From Acidobacteriota bacterium (GTDB lineage: Bacteria; Acidobacteriota; Terriglobia; Terriglobales; Acidobacteriaceae): a stretch of 50,176 nt of DNA. The notes below the pieces were generated by a model. It saw only the letters and a program-made list of their open reading frames with translations. It did no database searches and was not told where the DNA came from. Where the stretch lies: assembly GCA_021793595.1 (NCBI GenBank), contig JAJYSL010000002.1:1-50176 (forward strand), read 5' to 3'. Below are positions 41,501-49,898 of the stretch, one piece after another (positions within the stretch are counted from its first letter, which is position 1; each line of letters opens with the position of its first letter). A program made the translations under genes and the position numbers.

Positions 41501-42702
41501 AGCTTCTTGTGCAGCCGCTCCAGCAGCTCGCGCGGACTCAGTCGAGCGCGCCCATTGGCCGCTGGGGCCGCGCCGCCTTTCGCGCCCGGCAAAACCACCG
41601 GCTTCGACGGCCCAACGCAATGTCGCAACACCATGCTTCCTGAAATCTTTCCCTCGTCTTCCAGCACGGAAGAAAAATCTGTCAACCAGCAATCATCGTT
41701 GTCGACGGTAACGTTGGTATGCAGATCCACATTGCGCAACCGCAGCCATGGAGCTTCCCATTCACCGGAATGCAGATCGACATGCCCGGCGACGCGAAAT
41801 TTCCCATCGGCCGCCCCATGCGCTTCAATCGTCAACTGCGCCTTGCCGTTGCGCAGTTCATCTTCTCCGATCATGGCGCCAATCTCGCGCGCGTCCACCG
41901 ATCCCCACACGTTTGTCTTCCAGCTCGGAGCAGCAAAGTCCCGCACTTCTCCGGTCGCCATCAGTCGCGAATCGCCGGTCTGCAGATTCAGGCTGTCAAT
42001 TCTCACCGAATTCTGCGCCAGCCGTAAGCTAACCTGCAGCCGAGAATGTGTCTCGGTAGAATTCTTGAGCCGAAGCGTAATGTTCCGTGTATCCAGCGTT
42101 GCCTGGTACTCCGACTGCTGCGGCATGTACCGCATGATCATCTGCATCGGTCCGGCCGCCAGTTCAAATGGAACCTTGCGGTCATTCACCAGCACCATGC
42201 CATTCTCAATCCGGGTCTGCTCAATGGCCATGCTCAACAGCGTCTGCGACAACGGCTTACCACTGGCCACACGCGGCTTTGGCTGGTTCGTCGTGCCATC
42301 CGGCAATACAATCAGATGAAACGTCGGGCTCACCGCAGTCAGATTTGTCAGGCGAATCCTGGGAGTCAGAAACGTCAGCAGGCTCGCGTCCAGCGTCAAA
42401 TGCTGGATATGAAAATATGGGATTTCGCCCGGGCCTTCCTTCCCGTGGATCGTCAGATCGTCAATATCAATGGTGAAATGGCGCACACTCCAGCGGAACG
42501 ATCCCATCTCCACCCGGCCGCCTGTCGCCCGCTCCAGCACATCGACCACGGACTGATGCACGTGAGCCGTGAAGATGGGAGTCGACGCATACCACGCCAG
42601 CGATCCCACCAGCACAGCAACCAACAGTGCCGCGACGGCCACGGTGTACGCAACCCACCGCCAAGGGGATCGTCGCTTGGTTGTCGAGGCGTCCTCCGTC
42701 AT
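38503..42702 (-). CDS. tamB: TamB-like translocation and assembly protein (DUF490/AsmA-like)
   Basis: A 1399-residue protein with one N-terminal inner-membrane helix (about 17-38) and a very long periplasmic beta-rich body, predicted from family structures to form a hydrophobic groove linking both membranes. The C-terminal DUF490 domain is clear: TPEIDLEASARVQNYDIIISLHGPPNKLEI in pieces, YRSEPPLTQADVLALLALGRT, and the closing RDVSIIAVRDEANVFSMYLQIRGRHK. It works with an Omp85 partner in outer-membrane protein assembly and is linked to phospholipid transport. Its ATG overlaps the stop of the SurA-like gene (ATGA, 42699-42702), and the Omp85 gene is immediately upstream, so all three are one operon. 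Alanine/glycine-rich segments near 380 form linkers. Confidence 0.93.
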   Translation of the reverse strand: MTEDASTTKRRSPWRWVAYTVAVAALLVAVLVGSLAWYASTPIFTAHVHQSVVDVLERATGGRVEMGSFRWSVRHFTIDIDDLTIHGKEGPGEIPYFHIQHLTLDASLLTFLTPRIRLTNLTAVSPTFHLIVLPDGTTNQPKPRVASGKPLSQTLLSMAIEQTRIENGMVLVNDRKVPFELAAGPMQMIMRYMPQQSEYQATLDTRNITLRLKNSTETHSRLQVSLRLAQNSVRIDSLNLQTGDSRLMATGEVRDFAAPSWKTNVWGSVDAREIGAMIGEDELRNGKAQLTIEAHGAADGKFRVAGHVDLHSGEWEAPWLRLRNVDLHTNVTVDNDDCWLTDFSSVLEDEGKISGSMVLRHCVGPSKPVVLPGAKGGAAPAANGRARLSPRELLERLHKKLEKKPIKPAERKYQPLQAAIDAQVSDVTLPLILKATAPRTVWNIGFTTAASGKVTVRWTGDGVGLDVHGDLMLSVPRNTLGLVPVSGPAHADYLGDHRHLVIQDANLHTPATQVHGVGTLDLLEKDLHSALRLDVVGRDLSEFDQLLTITDLRATPPGSPHALPLHLLDAAKFHGDIHGSFFALQAVGHLDSGPFEMVVARSKPEKAGEIPPPPQLLRWDEFHGDISYAPARLILRNGELVRGDSMVRADLDLSPDRTAADTYSYNKHTQVTATLQSTHISLGDLQSVVGASYPISGILEAHAHLAGTLDDLEGSGQVLVTGAVAYGQPITTADMVLSAQGHLLQATHIRLAAAGGVAIGDLQYDVRSGALQGEMAGHDFSLSKIALLENPRLRAGGNVDFLAHVEGTPRNPLASGEMDIQNLTLNGQPMGRLHAAANAQHGTLSLTSRAELFQAHMDLGGQVQLSGDYPAQMQLTFANFNIGPVLRMASSSDINAQSSLVGKITLSGPLANASKIQADADMNTLTATVGGIPMHSEGPLQASLRNGILQLQPVHIQGTKMDFVAGGTVNLLKGNALRLHSEGTIDAALASLTNKGIQSSGQVKFVVNARGTAQKPNLQGRAELSHINVHMMDVTNGLTDMNGTMAFDQDRLVVQQLKGSSGGGDLELKGFVGYQNGIFVDVTATTQQVRIRYPKGVSSSVDAKLRVLGNLDSLLVSGNVQLMRFGMDSNVDLASLVTGGGDVSAPIDPTSPTNRVHLDIHVTSAPELGFQNSFASLAGDVNLRIRGTLENPSVLGRIDITEGSASFAGTKYSLQQGDIMFANPVAITPEIDLEASARVQNYDIIISLHGPPNKLEISYRSEPPLTQADVLALLALGRTNEQAAMYGEQEQAGANLTTEALLGGALNAAVSSRVQKLFGVGSVRVDPNFVGTLGDSTARVTIEQQVGRNFTFTFATNVNSTAEQLIQGQMDLTRDVSIIAVRDEANVFSMYLQIRGRHK

Positions 42703-43496
42703 TGGCCGCCTTTCTGGGTGAGGCTCTCGCCCTGCTTCCCGTCCTCTGCGTACGCGGCATCCAGAATCGTCACGTGACCTTCAGCCCGCAGACTCTTCAG
42801 CCACTCATCGATCAGGTTGCTCACCTGCCGCTGCCGAAGGATCTGGCGGATCTTCGGCGCCACTGTTCTGAAGCCCGGAAGCGGCTGCTTACTCTGCTTC
42901 AACTCCGGCATCAGCACCTGATCGTAGTAGTTTCTGACATCCGCATTCGAAACCTGGACCACCACGCCAAAACGCACATCGATAAATTTCAGGATCGCCA
43001 ACCGCTCGGTCATTCGATCTTGAATTTCATCCGGCGTAAATCCGTGCTGCGCCAAATATGCCTTCCATCCCGCATCCGTCTCGCAATCGGCGTTCGTCGC
43101 GACTGAAATCTGCCTCCGCATGGCGTCGATCGCCTGCTCCACGTCCTTCTGCGATACCACCGCAACCCCAGGCTGCAGCGCCCGCTGTTGATCAATCAAA
43201 TCGCGATCAATCACGCGATTCAGCGCCCGTTGCGGTGTATTATCCGCCGCCGGTTCAACCCCAGGCAGCAGCGCCGAGAATCGCATTTCATCGTCTACAT
43301 CGCTGGCCAGAATGGCCTGTCCATCCACATCGGCAACCACACGATCCAGCACTGCAATCCGCCGCCCAGGCGCTTGCGCCTGCGCCTGCGATCCGGGGAC
43401 CATCCCACCGCCGAGCAAGCACCCGAGCAGGACCAATCCACGCAATAATCCGCGAGATCGAATGCACTGCGTCCGTTCGCGCCTCGACTCGATCAT
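42699..43496 (-). CDS. SurA-like periplasmic chaperone lacking a PPIase domain
   Basis: A 265-residue exported protein: signal peptide about 10-40 (GLVLLGCLLGGGMVPGSQAQA). The mature part fits the SurA N-terminal chaperone module: AVLDRVVADVDGQAILASDVDDEMRF, then helices with NRVIDRDLIDQQRA, KDVEQAIDAMRRQI, DEIQDRMTERLAILKFIDVRF and the closing RQRQVSNLIDEWLKSLRAEGHVTIL strand. No parvulin (rotamase) repeats are present; E. coli SurA (428 aa) has two. Start ATG 43496 has GAGGA eight bases upstream; a TTG at 43511 overlapping bamA is less likely. It lies between Omp85 and TamB, so it likely hands nascent outer-membrane proteins to the Omp85 next door. Confidence 0.85.
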   Translation of the reverse strand: MIESRRERTQCIRSRGLLRGLVLLGCLLGGGMVPGSQAQAQAPGRRIAVLDRVVADVDGQAILASDVDDEMRFSALLPGVEPAADNTPQRALNRVIDRDLIDQQRALQPGVAVVSQKDVEQAIDAMRRQISVATNADCETDAGWKAYLAQHGFTPDEIQDRMTERLAILKFIDVRFGVVVQVSNADVRNYYDQVLMPELKQSKQPLPGFRTVAPKIRQILRQRQVSNLIDEWLKSLRAEGHVTILDAAYAEDGKQGESLTQKGGQ

Positions 43497-43507
43497 GACA
43501 CTTATCC

Positions 43508-46500
43508 TCAAAACGACTGCCCAATGCTAAAAAAGAAGTTGAAATGCCCTGAGTTACCCACGTACGGCGGCTGAACGTTGTAGTCCAAGAATGCCGGCGC
43601 CAGCTTCGGATCGCTCACCACCGGGTACACCGTTGGATTCATGTTATAGCTGAAATCCAGACGGATCGGACCTACGGGCGTCTTGTAACGCAACCCCAGA
43701 CCCGCCGCATGCGAGTCGTAATCGAAGTTGCAGGTTCCCTCCGGACCCACCAGGTTGTAGCAGGTCTTGACATTCGGTTGATAGAACCGGAGCAGCGACG
43801 GAAAAATAGCCGACGCATTCTGATACACATTGCCCAGGTCTTCAAAAACCACAAAGCCGAGATTGTTTCCAATCAATGGCAGCGGTACCGGAGGAATACG
43901 CAACTCCGTGCTGTTCACAAACGCTCCCGAGCCGCCGACCGGGTACCCGGTCTGCAGATCGCGCGGACCCGCTGCATTGATGGAGAAGCCCCGATGCGAT
44001 GTGGCTCCCCCGGCATAGAGCCGTTCCGGCAGCGGAATCAAATTGTAGGCAGGATTGCCATAGGTGTTCTCAAAACCGATGCGCGTGCTACGCGCCAGAA
44101 TCCAGTTCTTTTTGTTGAGCCTGTAATAGTTCGCCTCCGTGATATCCATCCGATTGAAGTTCGCCTGCGATGCAAATCCTTCCCACGCGAAGAATTGCTG
44201 CGCGGAAAGATACCACCCGCTGGTCGCGTCCAGCGGATTGTTGCGCGTGTCGTGCACCCATGTGATCCCCGGCCCGCTGACCCGCGTCGGCTGCGACAGT
44301 AGTGGAATCAACTCCGCGCTCACCTGTAGGCTGTTGGGATTCACGTAGACATAGCGATACGTCATCGAATAGATCAGCGTATTGGCCCGGTTCGGCCGCT
44401 CCGTAAATACCACCGATCCGCTTAACGTCGAGGCTTCGTAGGTCGTCACATTTTGATTGCTGACATACCCGCCGGAAAGGGAAAAATCGAACGTTTTGTG
44501 GTCATAAAACTTAGGCACGTTATAGGTCATGACGGCCTGCTGTTCCAGCGTGCCATAGGCCGTCTGCAGGCTGATCGTGCGGTTCCGTCCGCCCAGGTTA
44601 ATGCGGCTGACGTCGAAGGAAATACGCGGGCTGACTCCGAACTTGCCATTGGGGCTGCACACAAACGCATTTGGGTTGGCCACGCCCAACTCGATCAACG
44701 ATGCTGGCGACGGGCAATTCGTTTGCGGATTGCCCGTCTGCACTTCAAATCCGAAACCGTAGTCATAGTTCCAGCGGTGCGCCTCGGTCACATTCACCAG
44801 CACATCTTTCCGCGGCTGCGTTCCGTGCGGGTTCACAATGCCGGTATCCACTTCACTGAATAGCGCCAGGTTATACAGTCGCCGTTGCGTGTCCAGAATT
44901 GCGTTGCGGTTGAGCGGATCGCCGGCTTTGATCTCCATCACCTTATCCACCACCTTTGGCTTGGTGTAATGCAGTCCGCTGATCAGAACGTGATTCACAT
45001 AAAAAGGATTGCCCTCGTGTATCCGCACGACAATGTCAATGCGGTTCGGATCGCTCGGATCGGGATGCCGCTCAAACTCCAGTTCCACCTGCGAAAATCC
45101 ATGCCTATAGTAGTAGTCGAAAATCTGCAGCCGATCTCCGGCCAGCGTGGTCAATGAAAACGGTTCACCCGGCCGCGTATTCATCTGTTCCAGCAGCGTC
45201 ACCTTCGACACCTTCTCCACCCCGCTCAGTTCCACCCGTCCAATCTTCTGTTGCGCGCCCTCATGGATTTCGTAGGTCACGCGAACCATCGCCACCTTCG
45301 TCTTCGGCGCCCCCGGTACGGCATCCGAATCCGTGACCACCGGAGTAACCGTGACGTTGCCGAAGCCGTTGCTCTTGTACAGCGCCTGAATTGCGGCGAC
45401 ATCCTGCGCCTGCAGCTGCTGGCTGTACATTCCGTGCGCGTTCACACGATCCGCAGCCTGCACCGCCAGCCGTTCTTTTACCACGCTCCGGTCGAAATAA
45501 TGATTCCCAGTCACCGTGACCGACACCACCTTATGCGGAGTTCCAGGCGCAATCTTGTAAATGATGTTCTCTTGGTTCGGCCCAGGCTGCTCCACCACAT
45601 GGGTTACATGCACGTCGAAATAGCCCTTCTTCTGAAAGTGATTGCGAAGATTGCCGTCGCCTTCATCCAGCAGATCCGGGTCGACTGCCCCCTCGTCATA
45701 AACAGGGACCAGGCGCTTCAGATCGCGCTGCGAAATCTTGGCGCCGGTCGCGCTGATGCGCACCACCGGACCCCGATTCACCTGAAACTGAAAATCGACC
45801 GAGTTGGTTGCCGCGTTGAACGTCTCCGGACCCGCTCGAACCGTCGCCTCCAACCTGTTTTGCTTCTGGTACTGTTTGCGCAATTTTGCCAGCGCTCGGG
45901 GCACCGTATTCGCCGTGACCGTCGATCCCCGCTTCAGCTTCGCTATTTTGCGGAACTTCTCATCCGTCATCGCCGGTGTGCCGGTCGCAACAACCGCGCC
46001 GACTTTCGCCTGCCGCCCTGCGTTCACGGTGTAAATCACATCCACCAGATGGCGACCACCCGCCGGCACCGTCTTCACCGACACCGTGGCAATATGGAAT
46101 CCATTCCGCTCCAGCGCCTGGCGCAGATGTTCTGTGGCCTGGTCCAGTTCCTGCGCGGTGAACGACCCGCCCACTTCCAGGCGAGTGGCTCGCTGGATCT
46201 GCGCCGCCAGCGTGTCCTGCTTCATGCCCTGGATATACAGCCTGCGCAAAAACAGTTGCGGTACGCCATCGAACGTGACCGTGACCTGACCGCCGGTTTC
46301 CACTCCCTCGGCAACTATGCTGCGATAGAGTCCGGTTGCGAATAGCGCGTGCAGGCTCTCCTTGACGTCCTCCTCAGTTAACTTTTGGCCCGCTTGCAGC
46401 GCCAGCCTGTCTTTCACCCCGACCAGGTCCTGATCCGACACCCCTGTGAACACAACGGCATGAACCGGCAGGCCATACCAGGTTTTCAGGTCGCGGTATC

Positions 46501-46906
46501 GCAGGAATACCGGGCTTCGCTGGATAGCGGAACTTTGGCCGGACGTACTCGCACTCACAGTGGCTTTCTGGACTGTCTTCGCCTTTCGCGCCAGCGGACT
46601 CCGAACCGCGGCAAACCCCGCTGTGGCCAGCCCAATCGCAACGGCGCAGAACCCGACTCGCGCGAGCAATCGCCAACCGGCGAATCCTGGATATGGATGG
46701 TTTTTTTGCAAAGAAATAGGTCCATGAACGGTCCGTCCACAACCGTTGCCACAGAGATTGATTTTTCCGACAGCAAGTCCTCGGGTTCCAGACACTCGAC
46801 GATGGATCGACGGACCCAGTTTGCCTTGGAGTACGGTGATCGAGAGACTCCGTTTGCCTGTGGTTAGCATACGCAACCTGTGTGTCTCTCGTCTTGTCCG
46901 CATCAA
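43508..46906 (-). CDS. bamA: Omp85-family outer membrane assembly protein (BamA-like, about seven POTRA)
   Basis: Outer-membrane insertase. After a signal peptide (WRLLARVGFCAVAIGLATAGFA, residues about 78-99 of the longest frame) come about seven POTRA-like units (roughly 120-745) in which strand pairs such as VHAVVFTGVSDQDL, RLYIQGMKQDTL, VSVTVTGNHYFDRS, GRVELSGVEKVSK and NHVLISGLHYTKP each open a unit. The C-terminal 16-strand barrel has the RGF lid-lock motif (ATSHRGFSINAAGPR) and ends in the aromatic SIGQSF. E. coli BamA has five POTRA, TamA three. The start is uncertain: the signal peptide implies a start near TTG 46711 rather than 46906; ATG 46870 is another choice. First gene of the operon with SurA-like and TamB; divergent from ThiF. 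Confidence 0.93.
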   Translation of the reverse strand: MMRTRRETHRLRMLTTGKRSLSITVLQGKLGPSIHRRVSGTRGLAVGKINLCGNGCGRTVHGPISLQKNHPYPGFAGWRLLARVGFCAVAIGLATAGFAAVRSPLARKAKTVQKATVSASTSGQSSAIQRSPVFLRYRDLKTWYGLPVHAVVFTGVSDQDLVGVKDRLALQAGQKLTEEDVKESLHALFATGLYRSIVAEGVETGGQVTVTFDGVPQLFLRRLYIQGMKQDTLAAQIQRATRLEVGGSFTAQELDQATEHLRQALERNGFHIATVSVKTVPAGGRHLVDVIYTVNAGRQAKVGAVVATGTPAMTDEKFRKIAKLKRGSTVTANTVPRALAKLRKQYQKQNRLEATVRAGPETFNAATNSVDFQFQVNRGPVVRISATGAKISQRDLKRLVPVYDEGAVDPDLLDEGDGNLRNHFQKKGYFDVHVTHVVEQPGPNQENIIYKIAPGTPHKVVSVTVTGNHYFDRSVVKERLAVQAADRVNAHGMYSQQLQAQDVAAIQALYKSNGFGNVTVTPVVTDSDAVPGAPKTKVAMVRVTYEIHEGAQQKIGRVELSGVEKVSKVTLLEQMNTRPGEPFSLTTLAGDRLQIFDYYYRHGFSQVELEFERHPDPSDPNRIDIVVRIHEGNPFYVNHVLISGLHYTKPKVVDKVMEIKAGDPLNRNAILDTQRRLYNLALFSEVDTGIVNPHGTQPRKDVLVNVTEAHRWNYDYGFGFEVQTGNPQTNCPSPASLIELGVANPNAFVCSPNGKFGVSPRISFDVSRINLGGRNRTISLQTAYGTLEQQAVMTYNVPKFYDHKTFDFSLSGGYVSNQNVTTYEASTLSGSVVFTERPNRANTLIYSMTYRYVYVNPNSLQVSAELIPLLSQPTRVSGPGITWVHDTRNNPLDATSGWYLSAQQFFAWEGFASQANFNRMDITEANYYRLNKKNWILARSTRIGFENTYGNPAYNLIPLPERLYAGGATSHRGFSINAAGPRDLQTGYPVGGSGAFVNSTELRIPPVPLPLIGNNLGFVVFEDLGNVYQNASAIFPSLLRFYQPNVKTCYNLVGPEGTCNFDYDSHAAGLGLRYKTPVGPIRLDFSYNMNPTVYPVVSDPKLAPAFLDYNVQPPYVGNSGHFNFFFSIGQSF

Positions 46907-47049
46907 TCCGGATCAATTCTGTTCACGCCCGAAGTGACCAAAGATGTTCCGCGCCGCGCACCCAACAACTTCGCTCGTGCAATTCTGCCTGTCACGCCGT
47001 CGCCGCTGGAAATTCGTCTCCCGCATCGCTTCCATATACTGGAAGGAGA

Positions 47050-48093
47050 ATGGTCGTAGCTCCCAATCTCGCCTTCTCTTCCGTGCAGGACCGCTATTCC
47101 CGCCAGATTCTGTTTTCCGGCATTGGGGAGCAGGGTCAGCAAAATCTCTTCGCCGCCCACATCGCCATTGTTGGTTGCGGGGCCACCGGAGCGGCCGTCG
47201 CTGGGCTTCTGGCCCGCGCCGGGGTTGGAACGCTCACGCTGGTGGATCGCGACTTTGTCGAATGGAGCAATCTGCAGCGGCAAGTGCTGTTCCAGGAGCA
47301 AGACGCCGCCGAGGGCCTGCCCAAAGCGGAGGCCGCCCGTCGCCGCATCGCCGAATTCAATAGCCAAACCCAGGTCCATGCCCATGTCGCGGACCTGGTG
47401 CCTGCCAACATCCACGCCATCCTGGCCGACGCGCAACTGGTGCTGGACGCGACCGACAACTTCGAGACCCGCTATCTGCTCAACGACTACGCCATCGAAC
47501 AAAACAAGCCGTGGATATATGCCGGCGCAGTCGGCTCCTACGCCGTCACCATGAACATTCTGCCCGGCGTCACCGCCTGCCTCGCCTGTATCTTTCCCAA
47601 ACCGCCCTCTGGAATCGTCGAGACTTGCGATACCAGCGGCATTTTGAATCCGGCGGTAAACCTCGCCGCCTCGTTGCAGGCAGTGGAGGCGATCAAGTGG
47701 ATCGTCGGCGCTCATCATCGTATGCGGCGCACGCTTTTTTCCTGCGATGTGTGGAGTAACGAAATCTCCGAAATCGACACCTCGCGGCCGCGACCCGATT
47801 GCTCCGTCTGCGCGCAACGTCAATTTCCCCATCTCAGCGGCGTTGGTCGCCCCCAGATCACTCTATGCGGCAGAAACTCCGTCCAGATTCATGAACATCA
47901 TCGCCCCATCGATTTCGCCGAACTCACCCGCAAACTGGAAGCCCATGGGTCGGTTCGGTCGAATGATATGCTGTTGCGCTTCGACCGCGGCCAGCATCGC
48001 ATCACAATATTTAAAGATGGTCGCGCCATTATTCAGGGAACAACGGATGTCGGACTCGCACGCAGCCTTTACTCGCGCTTCGTGGGCAGCTAA
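47050..48093 (+). CDS. ThiF/MoeB/HesA-family adenylyltransferase
   Basis: An E1-like enzyme that would adenylate the C-terminal glycine of a ubiquitin-like sulfur carrier (ThiS or MoaD). The 347 residues include the nucleotide-binding [36 protein letters not shown] with catalytic Arg, [16 protein letters not shown], a zinc pair CLAC (with CSVC later), and the attack Cys in ETCDTSG. Beyond residue 260 an extra C-terminal domain ([20 protein letters not shown], then [12 protein letters not shown]), as in Bacillus-type ThiF, is present. Start ATG 47050 follows GGAAGGAGA closely; TATACT at 47035-47040 would start transcription almost at the ATG. Thiamine versus molybdopterin role is open; the MoaD-MoaE fusion at 28053 is the only carrier in the window. 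Confidence 0.87.
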   Translation: MVVAPNLAFSSVQDRYSRQILFSGIGEQGQQNLFAAHIAIVGCGATGAAVAGLLARAGVGTLTLVDRDFVEWSNLQRQVLFQEQDAAEGLPKAEAARRRIAEFNSQTQVHAHVADLVPANIHAILADAQLVLDATDNFETRYLLNDYAIEQNKPWIYAGAVGSYAVTMNILPGVTACLACIFPKPPSGIVETCDTSGILNPAVNLAASLQAVEAIKWIVGAHHRMRRTLFSCDVWSNEISEIDTSRPRPDCSVCAQRQFPHLSGVGRPQITLCGRNSVQIHEHHRPIDFAELTRKLEAHGSVRSNDMLLRFDRGQHRITIFKDGRAIIQGTTDVGLARSLYSRFVGS

Positions 48094-48160
48094 ATCTCCG
48101 TCCGGGCAACCCTTACGCCGCCCTCATCTTCTAAGACACGGAGTATTCACAGCACGAATT

Positions 48161-48895
48161 ATGGAAGATTCAAACAAAGGTTCAGCAAAAAGCAGAACGC
48201 ATTCGGACTCAATGACAAAAAAAACATTGCGTACTGCCGAGAAGTTGCCCTCCCCCACTCCCTCCCAGCCTTTAACGGCGGAAGCTAGACCCGTACAGCA
48301 GCAGCAGCGTCGCAATCCCCCGATCGCGGGTGAACTGGCGGCGATTGCAGCCGCCCAGCAAGGAGATGGAGCATCCTTTGAGATTCTCTACAACATGCAC
48401 AAGCGACGCGTCTATTCGCTCTGCCTGCGCATGCTGGGCAATGTTGCGGAAGCGGAAGATCTGACCCAGGAGGCATTTTTGCAGTTGCATCGCAAAATCG
48501 GCACCTTTCGCGGCGATTCAGCCTTCTCCACCTGGTTGCATCGAATGGCCGTCAACGTGGTGCTGATGCATCTGCGTAAAAAAGGTCTGCCACTGGTCTC
48601 GCTGGAGGAAACGCTGGAACCCTCGCAGGAAGATGGGCCGCGCAAGGACTTCGGTACGCGCGACCTCACCCTCTCGGGCTCCATCGATCGCGTCACCCTG
48701 GAACGCGCCGTGGAGGAATTGCCGCCGGGTTATCGCATGGTCTTTGTACTGCACGATGTGGAAGGCTACGAGCACAATGAAATTGCTGGAATGCTCCAGT
48801 GCTCCATTGGTAACAGCAAATCTCAACTACACAAAGCCCGCATGCGCCTTCGCAACTTGTTGCGTCAGGACACGAACGGGAAGGTGGACGCATGA
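48161..48895 (+). CDS. ECF-subfamily RNA polymerase sigma factor
   Basis: A 244-residue sigma factor of the RpoE/SigW type. Sigma-2: [21 protein letters not shown], then [48 protein letters not shown] (the -10 recognition part). Sigma-4: [52 protein letters not shown] (HTH for -35). A 60-residue Ser/Thr/Gln-rich N-terminal tail precedes sigma-2 and is unusual. Start ATG 48161 is a choice; no strong ribosome binding site is seen, and an in-frame ATG lies at 48212. Its stop overlaps the anti-sigma start (ATGA at 48892-48895), the usual sigma/anti-sigma coupling. Confidence 0.92.
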   Translation: MEDSNKGSAKSRTHSDSMTKKTLRTAEKLPSPTPSQPLTAEARPVQQQQRRNPPIAGELAAIAAAQQGDGASFEILYNMHKRRVYSLCLRMLGNVAEAEDLTQEAFLQLHRKIGTFRGDSAFSTWLHRMAVNVVLMHLRKKGLPLVSLEETLEPSQEDGPRKDFGTRDLTLSGSIDRVTLERAVEELPPGYRMVFVLHDVEGYEHNEIAGMLQCSIGNSKSQLHKARMRLRNLLRQDTNGKVDA

Positions 48896-49155
48896 TATCA
48901 AAGCAGACCCACAGGCCACGAGATTGCGATGAATTCCAGCAGCAACTGCCAGAACTCTTCGATTCTGAGCAGGATCTGCTGGATCATCCTCACCTGCAAA
49001 CCTGCAAGAATTGTTCTGCACTGGTGCGCGATTTGGAATACATCGCCGCGCAAGCGAAACTGTTGCTGCCCATCCACGATCCCAGTCCCGCCGTTTGGGA
49101 TAATATTCAACACGCGCTCGCCAGGGAGTCGAAGGGTGGCAACAAGAGTTCCTGA
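48892..49155 (+). CDS. Small zinc-finger (ZAS-type) anti-sigma factor
   Basis: An 87-residue protein translated with the upstream sigma factor (4-base overlap). It has the ZAS signature His34-x3-Cys38-x2-Cys41 (HLQTCKNC), plus Cys12, preceded by a short acidic helix, as in zf-HC2 proteins that bind a zinc ion and clamp ECF sigma factors. Unlike most anti-sigma factors it has no membrane helix and ends soon after the zinc domain ([16 protein letters not shown]), so it would be a cytoplasmic, perhaps redox-sensing, type such as RsrA. Partner inferred from position. Confidence 0.75.
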   Translation: MISKQTHRPRDCDEFQQQLPELFDSEQDLLDHPHLQTCKNCSALVRDLEYIAAQAKLLLPIHDPSPAVWDNIQHALARESKGGNKSS

Positions 49156-49160
49156 CCCGC

Positions 49161-49832
49161 GTGACATGGAAACTTGTCCGCGAAAGCCGTTCCGTCTCAT
49201 TTAAAATCCGGCAAAGATTGCTGGAGGGAGCCGTTCACACCACGTCACAGTCCAGAACGGGCCGAGTTCTTTCGCCCACACGCATTGTTCTGACCGGATT
49301 CATGGGCGCGGGCAAAAGTACGCTCGGCCCTCGTCTTGCGCAGCGCCTTGGCTGGACCTTCATCGACCTGGACGACGAAATTGTGCGCACGGAACAGCAA
49401 AGCATCGCCCAGATCTTCGACTCCATCGGAGAAGCACGTTTTCGCGAACTGGAGCAAAATGCGCTCGCCACGATCTTGCACCGGGAAAATATCGTCCTTG
49501 CCCTGGGCGGCGGCGCCATTGAAACCGCGGCCAACCGGCAACGCATTCGGCAGGACCACGCCACCCTGCTCCTCTACCTCGCCGCCCCGCTGGAGGTGCT
49601 GATCGAGCGCTGCGAGCAACAGCAATTGCACCGAAATGCGGTACGGCGGCCTATCCTTGAAAAACGCGCAGAGCTGACCGAGCGATTTCAGCGAAGACGC
49701 CCGCTCTACGAATTGGCCGACTGGACCATCGACACCACCGGAAAAACTTCTGACGAGCTGGTTCACATCATCATGGTTCAATGGAGCAAGGCTCCCTGGA
49801 AACTCGCGCATGAGCAGCCAAAGAAGCCATGA
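49161..49832 (+). CDS. aroK: Shikimate kinase
   Basis: Phosphorylates shikimate at position 3, in the aromatic amino acid pathway that also feeds pheA in this window. Visible motifs: Walker A LTGFMGAGKSTLGPRLA (about 45-61), DLDDEI (shikimate-binding Asp), FRELEQNAL with the conserved Arg, the GGGAIE motif, and the lid RRPILEKRAEL followed by YELADWTIDTT. The N-terminus has about 40 extra residues if GTG 49161 is the start; no ribosome binding site supports it and a TTG at codon 20 is possible. It begins five bases after the anti-sigma stop, so the three genes are likely co-transcribed. At 223 residues it is longer than AroK (173) at both ends. Confidence 0.93.
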   Translation: MTWKLVRESRSVSFKIRQRLLEGAVHTTSQSRTGRVLSPTRIVLTGFMGAGKSTLGPRLAQRLGWTFIDLDDEIVRTEQQSIAQIFDSIGEARFRELEQNALATILHRENIVLALGGGAIETAANRQRIRQDHATLLLYLAAPLEVLIERCEQQQLHRNAVRRPILEKRAELTERFQRRRPLYELADWTIDTTGKTSDELVHIIMVQWSKAPWKLAHEQPKKP

Positions 49833-49898
49833 ATCTCCCACCGCCTTCGACAGCGGTGCGGTAGGGCAGCGTACCATCCCGGAGAGGGTGACAAATCG

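Noticed and set aside
45251..46345. 364-codon plus-strand frame
   Set aside because: Antisense to the Omp85 gene; same high-GC artefact.
46555..46776. 73-codon minus-strand frame beginning at an ATG near 46776
   Set aside because: Lies inside the Omp85 N-terminal region in another frame; the Omp85 signal peptide is the real coding signal.
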